Below, one piece after another: positions 10,075-19,891 of a DNA stretch of 64,000 nt; position 1 is the stretch's first letter; the number at the start of each line of letters is the position of its first letter. This DNA is from Alphaproteobacteria bacterium (GTDB lineage Bacteria; Pseudomonadota; Alphaproteobacteria; Sphingomonadales; Sphingomonadaceae), in NCBI GenBank assembly GCA_018823905.1, contig JAHJHL010000033.1, forward strand, positions 31,938-95,937, written 5' to 3'. Below the pieces are notes generated by a model. The model made no database searches and was not told the DNA's origin. It was given only the letters and a program-made list of their open reading frames with translations. The position numbers and the translations under genes were made by a program.

Positions 10075-12705
10075 ATGAACAAGGGTATTTTCGGGCGTTC
10101 CGCGCTGTTGGTGCTGCTTTCCACCGTCGCCACCATTCCGGCTTATGCGCAGGAACCGGTGGCCACCGAAACGGCGGCCGAGGATCGCGACGATATCATC
10201 GTCGTCACCGCGAACCGCCGCGAGGAAAATCTGCAGGATGTGTCGGGCGTCGTGCAAACGCTGGGCGCCGACCAGTTGCGCCGCGATGGCATCAGTGATC
10301 TGCGCAATCTGCAGGTCGCTATCCCCGGCCTCAGCATCTCCAATCAGGAGGGCAATGTCGAAATCTTCATCCGCGGCGTGGGTTCGGCGAACAGCACCGA
10401 GCTGGGCGATCCCGGCGCGGCGCCGCACCTCAACGGGACCTATATTCCGCGCCCGCGCGGGTTGGGGCTGATGTTCTATGACCTTGAACGCGTTGAGGTG
10501 AACAAGGGGCCGCAAGGCACGCTCTATGGCCGCAACGCGGTTGCCGGTACGCTCAACATCATCACCGCGAAACCGCGGCTCGGTGAATTTGGCGGCTATG
10601 CGCAGGCCGAGTTCGGCAACCGTTCCTCCTACGGCGCCGAGGGGGCGATCAATATTCCGCTCGGCGAAACCTTCGCGCTGCGCGCCGCGGGCTATTACAT
10701 CAATCGCGACTTCGGCTTCAAAAATGTCTCGACCGGCGCGCTCGCTAGCGGACTGAAGCCCGCAGGCCTCGAAGAGAATTACGCCGGCCGTCTGTCGCTG
10801 CTCTGGGAACCGAGCGACCAGCTCAGCATCTCGATCGTCGGCGACTATGGCAAGGAAACTGGTACCGGCTATCCCGGCGCGAACATCTTCAGCGCCGTTC
10901 AGGCGACCGGCCTCCGCCCCGACAAGCTCAACCTGAAAAATGTCGTCTATCGCGGCCTACAGGGCGAAATGGAAAACGAACTGTGGGGTGTGCAGGGCAA
11001 GATCAACTATGACTTCGGCAGTTTTGGCGCCGAGCTGACCGGCAGCTATCGGTCGGTCGATTTCTACCAGGTCAATGCGTCGAGCGAAGGCATCGATTAT
11101 CCGGGCCGCGACCTTTCGGCGGTCCTTTACGACAATTTCTCGGGCAATTTCTGGCAGACCAAATCGAAGAGTCAGGTCTATGAGGCGCGGGTGTTTGCCA
11201 ATGAGGATCAGCGCTTCCGTTGGAACCTTGGTGGCTTCTACTTCAATGAAGACCAGGCCGTTGGCTATCTCGCGCTCGCCGACCGGGGCTATTGCTGTTA
11301 CTCTGGAACCGAGTTCACGATGCCCGACGTCAACGGCGAGAGCTATGCCTTCTATGCCGATGGCACCTTCGACGTCACCGACCGGCTACGCTTCCTCGGC
11401 GGCATTCGCTACACCGATGAGAAAAAATCGCGCTATGGCATCGGCGGTAACTGGGCGCTGACGCTGGGCGGCGAAGATTTCGCCTGCTGCTTTGCGACCC
11501 GCCTTGGCACCGAAGGCTTCAAGCCCAACCTGCTCGACCGGCCGAATTTCGACGTCACCGGGATCAACACGCCGCAGGGACTGGCGCAATTCCTGATCGA
11601 AGGCATCAAGACGCCGGGGCTGCGCGACACGCTGATCCAGCAGATCGGCGCGATCGCCAACGGCACCAACCCGAACGGCACTTGCATCGACCGCCCCGAC
11701 ATCGACAATGGTTTCGTCAACTGCCCGGCGCTCAACCCGTCGAACACGAATGGCGGGTTCAGCTATGCGAACCTGACCATCCCGGGCCAGCAGATCGGCA
11801 GTTCGAAGTTCAACTTCGTCGATTGGCGCGCGGGCATCGAATTCGACGTCAGCGACGACAATATGCTCTATGCCAAGGTTTCGACCGGACACAAATCGGG
11901 CGGCTTCAACGACAGCTTCAACGGATCGACGATCCCCGAAACCTTCAGCCCCGAAAAGCTGCTCGTTTATGAAGTCGGCAGCCGCAACAGCTTCGACGCC
12001 TTTGGGCGGCGGGCGGTCTTGAACCTCACTGGCTTCTATTACGACTATTCGAACCAGGTGTTTCAGGATCTCACCTGTATCAACCTCGACAGCACCCAGA
12101 CCCCGCCGGTCTGCAACGGCTATTCGCTGGTCAACCGCAACATCGGCGCATCGCGCATCTATGGTGCCGAAGCCGAGTTGCGTTTGAACCTGCCGGGCAA
12201 TTTCGGGCTCGACATCAATGCCGCCTATCTCGACACCAAGATCACGCGCGGCACCGTGGCCGATGCGCGCGCGCAGGATTTTGGCGCGGGCGGCAATTCG
12301 CCGCTGATCAGCCTGGTCGGCAACCCTTTGCCGCTGTCGTCGAAGATGAACGTCAGCGCGCGGCTGTCGCAGTGGTTCGACGTGGGGCCGGGCCGTCTCG
12401 ATTGGCAGGCGCTGCTCAACTACCGCTCGTCCTACTTCCTCAGCCAGTTCAACGAGGATGATATCGTGTTCCTGAGCGGGGCGCGGCAGACGTCGCTGGC
12501 GGCGGGTTTCCCTGACCGGCAAAAGGGCTATGCGACGCTCAATCTGGGGATCGGTTATACGATCGACAATTTCCGCCTCGAAGCCTGGGCGAGCAACTTC
12601 CTCAACGAAGAAGTCTCACAAAAGGCGCTGGTCGGTTCGTCGCTGAACATCCGCTTCCTGAACGACGCGCGCAGCTATGGTCTGCGAGCGCGGGTGACCT
12701 TCTAA
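10075..12705 (+). CDS. TonB-dependent receptor
   Basis: Signal peptide, then DDIIVVTANRREENLQDVSGVVQTL plug; GVGSANSTELGDP; VEVNKGPQGTLYGRNAVAGTLNIITAKP; ends YGLRARVTF. Confidence 0.95.
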   Translation: MNKGIFGRSALLVLLSTVATIPAYAQEPVATETAAEDRDDIIVVTANRREENLQDVSGVVQTLGADQLRRDGISDLRNLQVAIPGLSISNQEGNVEIFIRGVGSANSTELGDPGAAPHLNGTYIPRPRGLGLMFYDLERVEVNKGPQGTLYGRNAVAGTLNIITAKPRLGEFGGYAQAEFGNRSSYGAEGAINIPLGETFALRAAGYYINRDFGFKNVSTGALASGLKPAGLEENYAGRLSLLWEPSDQLSISIVGDYGKETGTGYPGANIFSAVQATGLRPDKLNLKNVVYRGLQGEMENELWGVQGKINYDFGSFGAELTGSYRSVDFYQVNASSEGIDYPGRDLSAVLYDNFSGNFWQTKSKSQVYEARVFANEDQRFRWNLGGFYFNEDQAVGYLALADRGYCCYSGTEFTMPDVNGESYAFYADGTFDVTDRLRFLGGIRYTDEKKSRYGIGGNWALTLGGEDFACCFATRLGTEGFKPNLLDRPNFDVTGINTPQGLAQFLIEGIKTPGLRDTLIQQIGAIANGTNPNGTCIDRPDIDNGFVNCPALNPSNTNGGFSYANLTIPGQQIGSSKFNFVDWRAGIEFDVSDDNMLYAKVSTGHKSGGFNDSFNGSTIPETFSPEKLLVYEVGSRNSFDAFGRRAVLNLTGFYYDYSNQVFQDLTCINLDSTQTPPVCNGYSLVNRNIGASRIYGAEAELRLNLPGNFGLDINAAYLDTKITRGTVADARAQDFGAGGNSPLISLVGNPLPLSSKMNVSARLSQWFDVGPGRLDWQALLNYRSSYFLSQFNEDDIVFLSGARQTSLAAGFPDRQKGYATLNLGIGYTIDNFRLEAWASNFLNEEVSQKALVGSSLNIRFLNDARSYGLRARVTF

Positions 12706-12830
12706 AAAAGGGGCAGCCGCCCGGGCCGCGACGCGGTCTGGGCGGCTGTATTATGCCGGTTGGTAACGCTATGCAGGCTGTAGGTTGGCAATGGGCGGCG
12801 TGCCCAAGCGGAGGCTTGAAAGCATTGGCG

Positions 12831-14024
12831 ATGGACAATGGGGCCGGGGGAGCGGCGCGGCAGCCGCTTGGCTTCCTGCTTCTCTATGCGCTCGCCTACG
12901 CGGGCGGCGTTACGGCCTACACCCCCTTTCTCATGCTCGTCCTGCCGGCGCGGATCACCGAACTCGCCGGTGCCGACGATATTGTCTGGCTGGGCTATAT
13001 CGTGTTTGCGGGCGCGGTCGCGGCCAGCGTTTCGGGCGTCCTGTCGGGATGGCTGAGCGACCGCACCAACAGCCGCCGTTTGTGGGTCGCCGTTGGCATG
13101 GTCGCGACGATCCTGCTCCAGCTTGCCATGATGCAGTGCGACAGCATCGGCGCCCTGCTCTGGTTAGTCGTGGCGTGGCAACTGGCGCTCAACCTGATGC
13201 TCGTGCCGCTGATCGCGTGGGCGGGCGACTTCGTTCCCGACACGCAGAAAGGGCTGCTCGGCGGCCTGCTCTCGATTGCGCCCGCGCTGGGCGCCTGGTC
13301 GGGCATCTTGTTTGCCGCCGGAGCGGCGGCGTCGTTCGAGGGCAAAGCCGTGATCATCGCGGCGATGACCGCTGCGTTGATGCTGCCGTTGCTGCTTTTG
13401 GGCCAGCCGCGACGCCTGACAGCCTCGCCGGACGTATCACCGGCGAGCCAAGCGACGTCGTCGCACCTCCAATCCGCCGCGGTTCGCATGTGGGTCGCGC
13501 GCCTCCTGATGCAGATTTCCGGCGCGGCGCTCGCCAGCTATCTCTATTTCTGGCTCCGCGCGCTCGACCCCGCCATGGGGGATGGGGAAAAGACCATCTT
13601 GTTCGCGGGCGGCCTATCGGCGTCGATCGTCGTTGCGTTGTTCCTCGGCCGCTGGTCGGACAGATATGGGCATCCTTTTGCGGTCTTGTCGTTGATTGCC
13701 GCGCTCGCGGGTTTTGCGCTCGCCGCGATGGCGCTGGCCGACGACCCGGCGATGGCAAAGCTTGCCTATGTCCTGTTCGCGATCGCGGGCGCGACCTTTC
13801 TGGCGCTCCATGCCAGCCAGACGCTTCGTGTCCTGCGCGACCCCGCACAGCGCGGGCTGGGCATCGGGCTGTTCAACCTGACCAACACCGCGCCGTCGCT
13901 CGTCATGCCCTGGATCGCCATCTCGGTGGTTCCGGGTTTCGGCTTCGGCAAGCTGTTTCTGGTGCTCGCCCTGCTCGCCCTGTGCGCCGCCGCGCTGCTG
14001 GCGACGATGCCGCGCGATGTTTGA
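12831..14024 (+). CDS. MFS transporter
   Basis: 12-TM hydrophobic protein; GWLSDRTNSRRLWVAVG and GRWSDRYGHPFAV MFS loop motifs. Confidence 0.85.
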   Translation: MDNGAGGAARQPLGFLLLYALAYAGGVTAYTPFLMLVLPARITELAGADDIVWLGYIVFAGAVAASVSGVLSGWLSDRTNSRRLWVAVGMVATILLQLAMMQCDSIGALLWLVVAWQLALNLMLVPLIAWAGDFVPDTQKGLLGGLLSIAPALGAWSGILFAAGAAASFEGKAVIIAAMTAALMLPLLLLGQPRRLTASPDVSPASQATSSHLQSAAVRMWVARLLMQISGAALASYLYFWLRALDPAMGDGEKTILFAGGLSASIVVALFLGRWSDRYGHPFAVLSLIAALAGFALAAMALADDPAMAKLAYVLFAIAGATFLALHASQTLRVLRDPAQRGLGIGLFNLTNTAPSLVMPWIAISVVPGFGFGKLFLVLALLALCAAALLATMPRDV

Positions 14025-14141
14025 TGCGCCAGCGCCCTTGCTTGGGCGAGCAATCGTGCCGCACGGTCCAACCGGCAGACAAGCGAGACTTTGTTCGGAT
14101 TATCGGGCAGCATGCCCACACCGCTTGAGGGAGACATAGAC

Positions 14142-15437
14142 ATGGCGATTGTGCCGCAGGATAGAGCGATGGAAGCGGGCAGGGGAACCGAGCCGGGCGG
14201 CCATGTCGATGCCCCCGAGCTACGCCTGTTCGTGATGGGCCTGTTTTTCATCTTCGGCGGCATCACGTCGCTGAACGACGTGCTGATCCCCAAGCTTAAG
14301 GAGCTGTTCACGCTCAATTACACGCAGGCGATGTTGGTGCAGTTCTGCTTCTTCACCGCCTATCTGCTGATCGGTATCCCGGGCGCCAAGCTGGTCAAAA
14401 GGATCGGCTATATGCGCGGCGCCGTCGCCGGACTGGTGACGATGATGGTCGGCTGCCTGCTCTTCATCCCGGCATCGCAGACCGCGACCTATGGGCTGTT
14501 TCTCTTCGCGCTGTTCGTCCTCGCCAGCGGGGTGGTGATCGTGCAGGTCGTCGCCAACCCGCTGATTTCGCTGCTGGGCAAACCCCAGACCGCGCATAGC
14601 CGCCTGACCTTTGCGCAGGCGTTCAACTCGCTCGGGACCACCATCTTCCCGCTCGTCGGCGCGGGCCTGATCCTCGGCTCGCTCAAGGATGTGTCGGCCG
14701 AGGATCTGTCGGGCACCGCGCTGGACGCTTATCGCGTCGCCGAGAGTCAGGCGATCGTTCACGGCTATCTCGGGATCGCGGCGGCGCTCGCGGTCGTTGC
14801 CGTGGCGGTGTGGATGTTCCGGGGGCGGCTCAAGGACGAAAAGCATGAAGCCAGCAGCGGCTTTGCGGGCCTCGATCTTCTCAAGCGGCCACGCTTCAGC
14901 TTCGGCGCGCTGTGCATCTTCCTCTATGTCGGCGCCGAGGTGTCGATCGGCTCGCTGGTCATCAACTATCTCGCGCTCGATCGCGTGCTGGGTCAGCCCG
15001 AGTCCGCCATCGGCTGGATGATTGCGCTCTATTGGGGCGGCGCGATGCTCGGGCGCTTCATCGGCTCTGGTGTCATGTATCTCGGCGTCAGTCCCGGCAA
15101 ATTGCTCGCAGCGGTGGCGGTCGGCGCCATCACGCTGATCCTCGTCTCCGCCAGCAGCAGCGGGACGGTCGCGGCCTATTCGCTGCTCGCGATTGGACTG
15201 ACCAACGCGATCATGTTCCCGACGATCTTCAGCCTCGCGTCCGAAAAGCTTGGGCCTCGCGCGGCGGACGGGTCGGGGATCATCAACATCGCGATCTTCG
15301 GTGGCGCCGTCGTCCCGCTCGCGACCGGCGCGCTCGCCGATCTGACGGGCAGTCTGGCGCTGGCGTTGTTGCTGCCCGCCCTTTGCTATGCGGTGATCGC
15401 ATGCTTTGGCTACTACGCCCGGCGCCCGGCGGCGTAG
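14142..15437 (+). CDS. Sugar MFS transporter (FucP/GluP-like)
   Basis: FFIFGGITSLNDVLIPKLKELFTLNYTQAMLVQFCFFTAYLLIGIPGAKLVKRIGYMRG and NSLGTTIFPLVGAGLIL are typical of the FucP/GluP family. Confidence 0.9.
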   Translation: MAIVPQDRAMEAGRGTEPGGHVDAPELRLFVMGLFFIFGGITSLNDVLIPKLKELFTLNYTQAMLVQFCFFTAYLLIGIPGAKLVKRIGYMRGAVAGLVTMMVGCLLFIPASQTATYGLFLFALFVLASGVVIVQVVANPLISLLGKPQTAHSRLTFAQAFNSLGTTIFPLVGAGLILGSLKDVSAEDLSGTALDAYRVAESQAIVHGYLGIAAALAVVAVAVWMFRGRLKDEKHEASSGFAGLDLLKRPRFSFGALCIFLYVGAEVSIGSLVINYLALDRVLGQPESAIGWMIALYWGGAMLGRFIGSGVMYLGVSPGKLLAAVAVGAITLILVSASSSGTVAAYSLLAIGLTNAIMFPTIFSLASEKLGPRAADGSGIINIAIFGGAVVPLATGALADLTGSLALALLLPALCYAVIACFGYYARRPAA

Positions 15438-15487
15438 CACGCGCGGTGGATTTGGATAAATGACGTAGGCGCGACTATGGTTCGTGA

Positions 15488-16246
15488 ATGTCGTTCTCCA
15501 AACCAGCCATCGCCAGCCGGTTGACGTCCCCTGCGCCGCTGCGCGCGTTGGACGCCAGCCTTTTGCTCGATTTCGACGGGACGCTTGTCGAACTTGTCGA
15601 CCGTCCCGACGCCGTCGTTGCCGACCTGCCCCTCAAAGCCCTGCTCGACCGATTGGCCGGAACCTTCGAAGGACGCATAGCTTTGGTAAGTGGGCGCTCG
15701 ATCGCGCAGCTGTTAGACTTTTTCGGAAACGCGCTGACCCGATTTGGATTTGTCGGAAGCCATGGCGCGGAGGTCCAGGTCGGTGTGCAGCGGGTCGCGC
15801 CCGTGCGCCCGGCGGCGCTTGATGCGGTGGAACGGTCGATGCGATCGGCATTTGGTCAAGAGGAAGGGATCATCGTTGAACCCAAGTCGCTCGGTGTCGC
15901 GTTACACTATCGCCTCGCGCCAGCGGCCGAAACGAAGGTTCGGTCATTTGCAAGCGAGCTGGCCGAGGCGAGCGGACTCATGATCCAGGAAGGCAAGATG
16001 ATGATCGAACTTCGCGCTTCCGGGCATGACAAGGGGACAGGGATTGTCGATTTGATGGCGCATGCCCCCTTCTTTGGCACGCGCCCGATCTTCATCGGCG
16101 ACGATCTCACCGACGAAGCGGGCTTTGCCGCTGCCGAACGTCTGGGCGGATTCGGCGTTGTGGTCGGGACGGAACGGCCAACCGCGGCTCGCTATCGGCT
16201 GGGCGATGTGGCCGCCGTGCGCCATTGGCTGGGCGAAGCGACATGA
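15488..16246 (+). CDS. otsB: Trehalose-phosphatase
   Basis: LLLDFDGTLVELVDRPDAV, IALVSGRSIAQL, GHDKGTGIVDLM, IFIGDDLTDEAGF (HAD-IIB). Confidence 0.92.
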   Translation: MSFSKPAIASRLTSPAPLRALDASLLLDFDGTLVELVDRPDAVVADLPLKALLDRLAGTFEGRIALVSGRSIAQLLDFFGNALTRFGFVGSHGAEVQVGVQRVAPVRPAALDAVERSMRSAFGQEEGIIVEPKSLGVALHYRLAPAAETKVRSFASELAEASGLMIQEGKMMIELRASGHDKGTGIVDLMAHAPFFGTRPIFIGDDLTDEAGFAAAERLGGFGVVVGTERPTAARYRLGDVAAVRHWLGEAT

Positions 16247-18039
16247 CCGCAACGCTCGACCTTTGGCCGATTGGAAATTGCCAGGTCTCGGCGCTCGTCG
16301 ATCGGGCAGGCCGCTTCGTGTGGGGCTGTACGCCGCGGGTCGATGGCGACCCCGCCTTCTGCTCATTGCTCGACGACGCGCCGCCCGCCGGCGAGCAGGC
16401 TTTCGGCTTTTGGGAAATCGACCTCGACGGCGTTGTCGAAACACATCAATCCTATCTTCGCAACACGCCGGTGCTTGTCACCCGGCATGTCGACGAGCGC
16501 GGCAATTCGATCGAGGTCATCGATTTTTGTCCGCGCTTCAAGCGCAGCGGCAGAATGTACCGCCCTGTTGCGTTCGCCCGTATCGTCCGGCCGCTGTCGG
16601 GCAGCCCGCGCATCCGGGTGCGCCTGCGTCCGGCGCGGCAATGGGGCGCGTCGCGCGCGCCGACCACGCGCGGTTCGAACCATATCCGCTATCAGGTGGA
16701 CAGCAGCGTATTGCGCCTTTCGACCACCGCGGCGATCGGCTGGATTGAGGATGAGCGCCTGTTTCGCGTCGAACGGCCACTCTATTTTTTCCTTGGCCCT
16801 GACGAGAGTTTTGTCGGCGAAATCGGCAGCAGCGTGGAATCGATGCTCGACCAGACGGTCGATGAGTGGCGGAGCTGGGTTCGCGGCCTCGCGACGCCTT
16901 ATGAGTGGCAAGAGGCCGTCATTCGCTCGGCCATCACGCTCAAGCTGTGCCAGCATGAAGAAACCGGTGCGATCGTCGCGGCGTTGACCACCTCGATCCC
17001 CGAACATGCGGGGTCGGGGCGCAATTGGGACTATCGTTACTGCTGGGTGCGCGACGCTTATTACACCGTGCAGGCGCTCAACCGGCTCGGAGCACTCGAT
17101 GTGCTGGAAGGTTATCTCGAATATCTGCGCAATATCGTCGACAACGCGGCCAGTGGCCACATCCAGCCGCTCTACGGCGTGGGCGGCGAAGCGAGGCTCG
17201 TGGAGCGCGAGGCAACGGCGCTCAGCGGCTATCGCGGCATGGGTCCGGTTCGTGTCGGCAACCAGGCCTATGAGCAGATCCAGCACGATGCCTATGGCCA
17301 GATCATCCTGTCCAATGCCCAAGCCTTTTTCGACCATCGATTGCTGCGCGTCGCGGGCGTCGAGGATTTCGAGGCGCTGGAACCGGTCGGCGAGCGCGCC
17401 TGGGAAAATTTCGACAAGCCCGACGCCGGGCTTTGGGAGCTGCGCACCAAAAGCCATGTTCACACCTATTCGGCTGCCATGTGCTGGGCCGCATGCGACC
17501 GGCTGGCGAATGCCGCCGATGTGCTCGGGCTCGCGGATCGGCACGCGTTCTGGAGCGACCGGGCGGACAAGATGCGGCTGCGGATTGAACGGGCGGCCTG
17601 GCGGGCGGACAGCGACCGCCTTTCGGCGACCTTTGCCGGCGACGATCTCGACGCGAGCCTCCTGCAACTGCTCGATCTCAGATTTCTCGCCCCCGACGAT
17701 CCACGCTTTCTGGGGACGTTGGCGGCGGTCGAGGACGGCCTGCGGCGCGGCTCGCACATGCTGCGCTACGCCATCGAGGATGATTTCGGACTGCCCCACA
17801 CCGCATTTAATGTCTGTACCTTCTGGCTGATCGAGGCTTTGCATTTTACGGGCCGCGACGCCGATGCGCGCTTGCTGTTCGCTGAAATGCTCTCACGCCG
17901 GACGCCAGCAGGGCTTTTGTCCGAGGACATCGATCCGGTTACCGGCGAACTGTGGGGGAATTATCCCCAAACTTATTCGCTCGTGGGGCTCATCAACTGC
18001 GCCGTGCTGCTCAGCAAGCCGTGGAGCGCCATCCGATGA
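16243..18039 (+). CDS. Glycoside hydrolase family 15 protein (glucoamylase/trehalase-like)
   Basis: NWDYRYCWVRDAYYTVQALNRLG, GYRGMGPVRVGNQAYEQIQHDAYGQII, EALHFTGRDADAR, LWGNYPQTYSLVGLINCA; ATGA overlaps with otsB and otsA. Confidence 0.92.
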   Translation: MTATLDLWPIGNCQVSALVDRAGRFVWGCTPRVDGDPAFCSLLDDAPPAGEQAFGFWEIDLDGVVETHQSYLRNTPVLVTRHVDERGNSIEVIDFCPRFKRSGRMYRPVAFARIVRPLSGSPRIRVRLRPARQWGASRAPTTRGSNHIRYQVDSSVLRLSTTAAIGWIEDERLFRVERPLYFFLGPDESFVGEIGSSVESMLDQTVDEWRSWVRGLATPYEWQEAVIRSAITLKLCQHEETGAIVAALTTSIPEHAGSGRNWDYRYCWVRDAYYTVQALNRLGALDVLEGYLEYLRNIVDNAASGHIQPLYGVGGEARLVEREATALSGYRGMGPVRVGNQAYEQIQHDAYGQIILSNAQAFFDHRLLRVAGVEDFEALEPVGERAWENFDKPDAGLWELRTKSHVHTYSAAMCWAACDRLANAADVLGLADRHAFWSDRADKMRLRIERAAWRADSDRLSATFAGDDLDASLLQLLDLRFLAPDDPRFLGTLAAVEDGLRRGSHMLRYAIEDDFGLPHTAFNVCTFWLIEALHFTGRDADARLLFAEMLSRRTPAGLLSEDIDPVTGELWGNYPQTYSLVGLINCAVLLSKPWSAIR

Positions 18040-19403
18040 GCCGGTTGATTGTCATATCGAACCGCGTGTCGGCCCCAACGGCGGACCAACCGGGATCGCA
18101 GGGCGGGCTAGCGGTCGCGCTCACCGCGGCGCTGCGTGAAGCCGACGGCATATGGTTCGGCTGGTCGGGCGAAACCGGAGAAACCGTCGCGCCTAAGTTC
18201 GAAACCTATGACGGGGTAACGTCCGCGACGATCGATCTACCCGAGCAGGACGTCGAGGAATATTATGACGGCTACGCCAATCGAACCTTGTGGCCGCTGT
18301 TCCACTATCGCCTTGGCCTGACCGAATTCGAACGCGATTTTCAGGGCGGGTACGAGCGCGTCAATCGCTTGTTCGGCGAATTCATCGGCCCGCATATCCT
18401 GCCGGACGACCTGATCTGGGTGCATGATTATCACATGATCCCGCTCGGCTGGGTGCTGCGCCAGCGCGGCCTGACCAATCGCTTGGGCTTTTTTCTGCAT
18501 ATCCCTTGGCCACCGACGCGACTGCTCACCGCTTTGCCCGACCACCGGCGGCTCGTCGAAGCCTTGTTCGCCTATGACGTTATCGGCTTCCAAACGCCGG
18601 AATGGCTCGAAACCTTCCACGACTATGTTGTCACCCAAATGGGCGGGACGATCCACGATGACGGTTCGATCACCGTCGGCGGCCGCACCATCTGCGCCAT
18701 CGCTTGTCCGATTGGCATCGACGCCCGCGAATTCATTGCGGGGGCGAGCAGCCCGCAGGCCGTCGAGACGCATGCGCGGATGATTGAAAGCTCGATCGGG
18801 CGTAGCCTGATCGTCGGCGTCGATCGGCTCGATTATTCCAAAGGGCTCGAAGAACGCTTTAACGGCTATCAGCGCTATCTCGAAACCAGGCCCGAGGCGC
18901 GGGCCGCGGTCTATCTGCTCCAGATCGCGCCGCCATCGCGCGCCGCCGTCCAAAGTTACCAGGACATCCGCGCGCAGCTCGACGCGCTGTCGGGCCGTAT
19001 CAACGGCGCCTTCGCCGACATCGACTGGGTGCCGCTGCGCTACGTCAACCACGGTTATCCGCGCGACGTGCTGGCGGGCGTTTACCGGGCGGCCCGCATC
19101 GGCCTGGTCACGCCGCTGCGCGACGGAATGAACCTGGTCGCAAAGGAATATGTCGCAGCGCAAGATCCTGAAGATCCGGGAGTTCTCATCCTCTCGCGTT
19201 TCGCCGGCGCCGCTGCGCAGCTCGACCAGGCGCTGCTGGTAAACCCCTACAGCCCCGATGACATTGCCGATGCCATTGACCGCGCTCTTGCAATGCCCAG
19301 AGAAGAACGACTGGCCCGCTGGAAACCAATGTTCGCCAATATATGTCATGAAGACGTCAACTGGTGGCGCGAACAGTTTACCGCCCGTCTATCGGGTAAT
19401 TGA
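18036..19403 (+). CDS. otsA: Alpha,alpha-trehalose-phosphate synthase
   Basis: MSRLIVISNRVSAP..GGLAVAL; LIWVHDYHMIPLGWVLRQRG; VGVDRLDYSKGLEERF; TPLRDGMNLVAKEYVAAQ. Confidence 0.95.
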   Translation: MSRLIVISNRVSAPTADQPGSQGGLAVALTAALREADGIWFGWSGETGETVAPKFETYDGVTSATIDLPEQDVEEYYDGYANRTLWPLFHYRLGLTEFERDFQGGYERVNRLFGEFIGPHILPDDLIWVHDYHMIPLGWVLRQRGLTNRLGFFLHIPWPPTRLLTALPDHRRLVEALFAYDVIGFQTPEWLETFHDYVVTQMGGTIHDDGSITVGGRTICAIACPIGIDAREFIAGASSPQAVETHARMIESSIGRSLIVGVDRLDYSKGLEERFNGYQRYLETRPEARAAVYLLQIAPPSRAAVQSYQDIRAQLDALSGRINGAFADIDWVPLRYVNHGYPRDVLAGVYRAARIGLVTPLRDGMNLVAKEYVAAQDPEDPGVLILSRFAGAAAQLDQALLVNPYSPDDIADAIDRALAMPREERLARWKPMFANICHEDVNWWREQFTARLSGN

Positions 19404-19413
19404 GCGCGAGAGC

Positions 19414-19451
19414 TCGGGAAAATGGGGCGTAGAATATGGCGGACAGGGTGG
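19414..19451 (+). repeat. Left attachment-site direct repeat of the island
   Basis: tcgggaaaatgggg-cgtagaata-tggcggacagggtgg; matches 35080-35118 with only a few differences. Confidence 0.85.
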
Positions 19452-19891
19452 TTTTAAAAAACTAACCCTATGTATTTGATATGTTTTTTCAAATACTAGT
19501 CTGCTAAATTCGGTCCCACACGGCGTTCCCCGTATGCCTGAATACATGATTCAGTCCGTATAACCTCTATGCCATTATAGCCGATTCTTGTCGAACCTTT
19601 TCTAAGCTACGCCAGGCCCCCGCTCGATCAGTCCGACAGCCTGATAAACTTGGATGCGGTCATTCGGGGGAGGGGGCCATTATTTCCAACCGCTTTTTCA
19701 AAGCAAATCGCAGGCAGCGGCCGGAGCGCGCCCATCTCTGCCGTCCGCTGCGATCTCGCGACGCCCGAAAGCCGTCATTCGGCTGACACGAAGACAGCAA
19801 TCGCACCTTTTTGAGCTAAGCTAGGCAAAGTTCCTTCTCAAGGCTGGTAGCGGACTACGGCCTCCTCCAGGCGACGGGCGTTACGAAGCCG

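Noticed and set aside
12760-12776. Possible third LacI operator (ttggtaacgctatgcag) upstream of the MFS gene
   Set aside because: Only partial palindromicity around the central CG; too weak without a genome-wide motif model.
14220-15440. 406-aa minus ORF over the sugar MFS gene
   Set aside because: Antisense shadow of a clear 12-TM transporter.
16363-17844. 493-aa minus ORF over GH15
   Set aside because: Antisense to a well-supported GH15 coding sequence.
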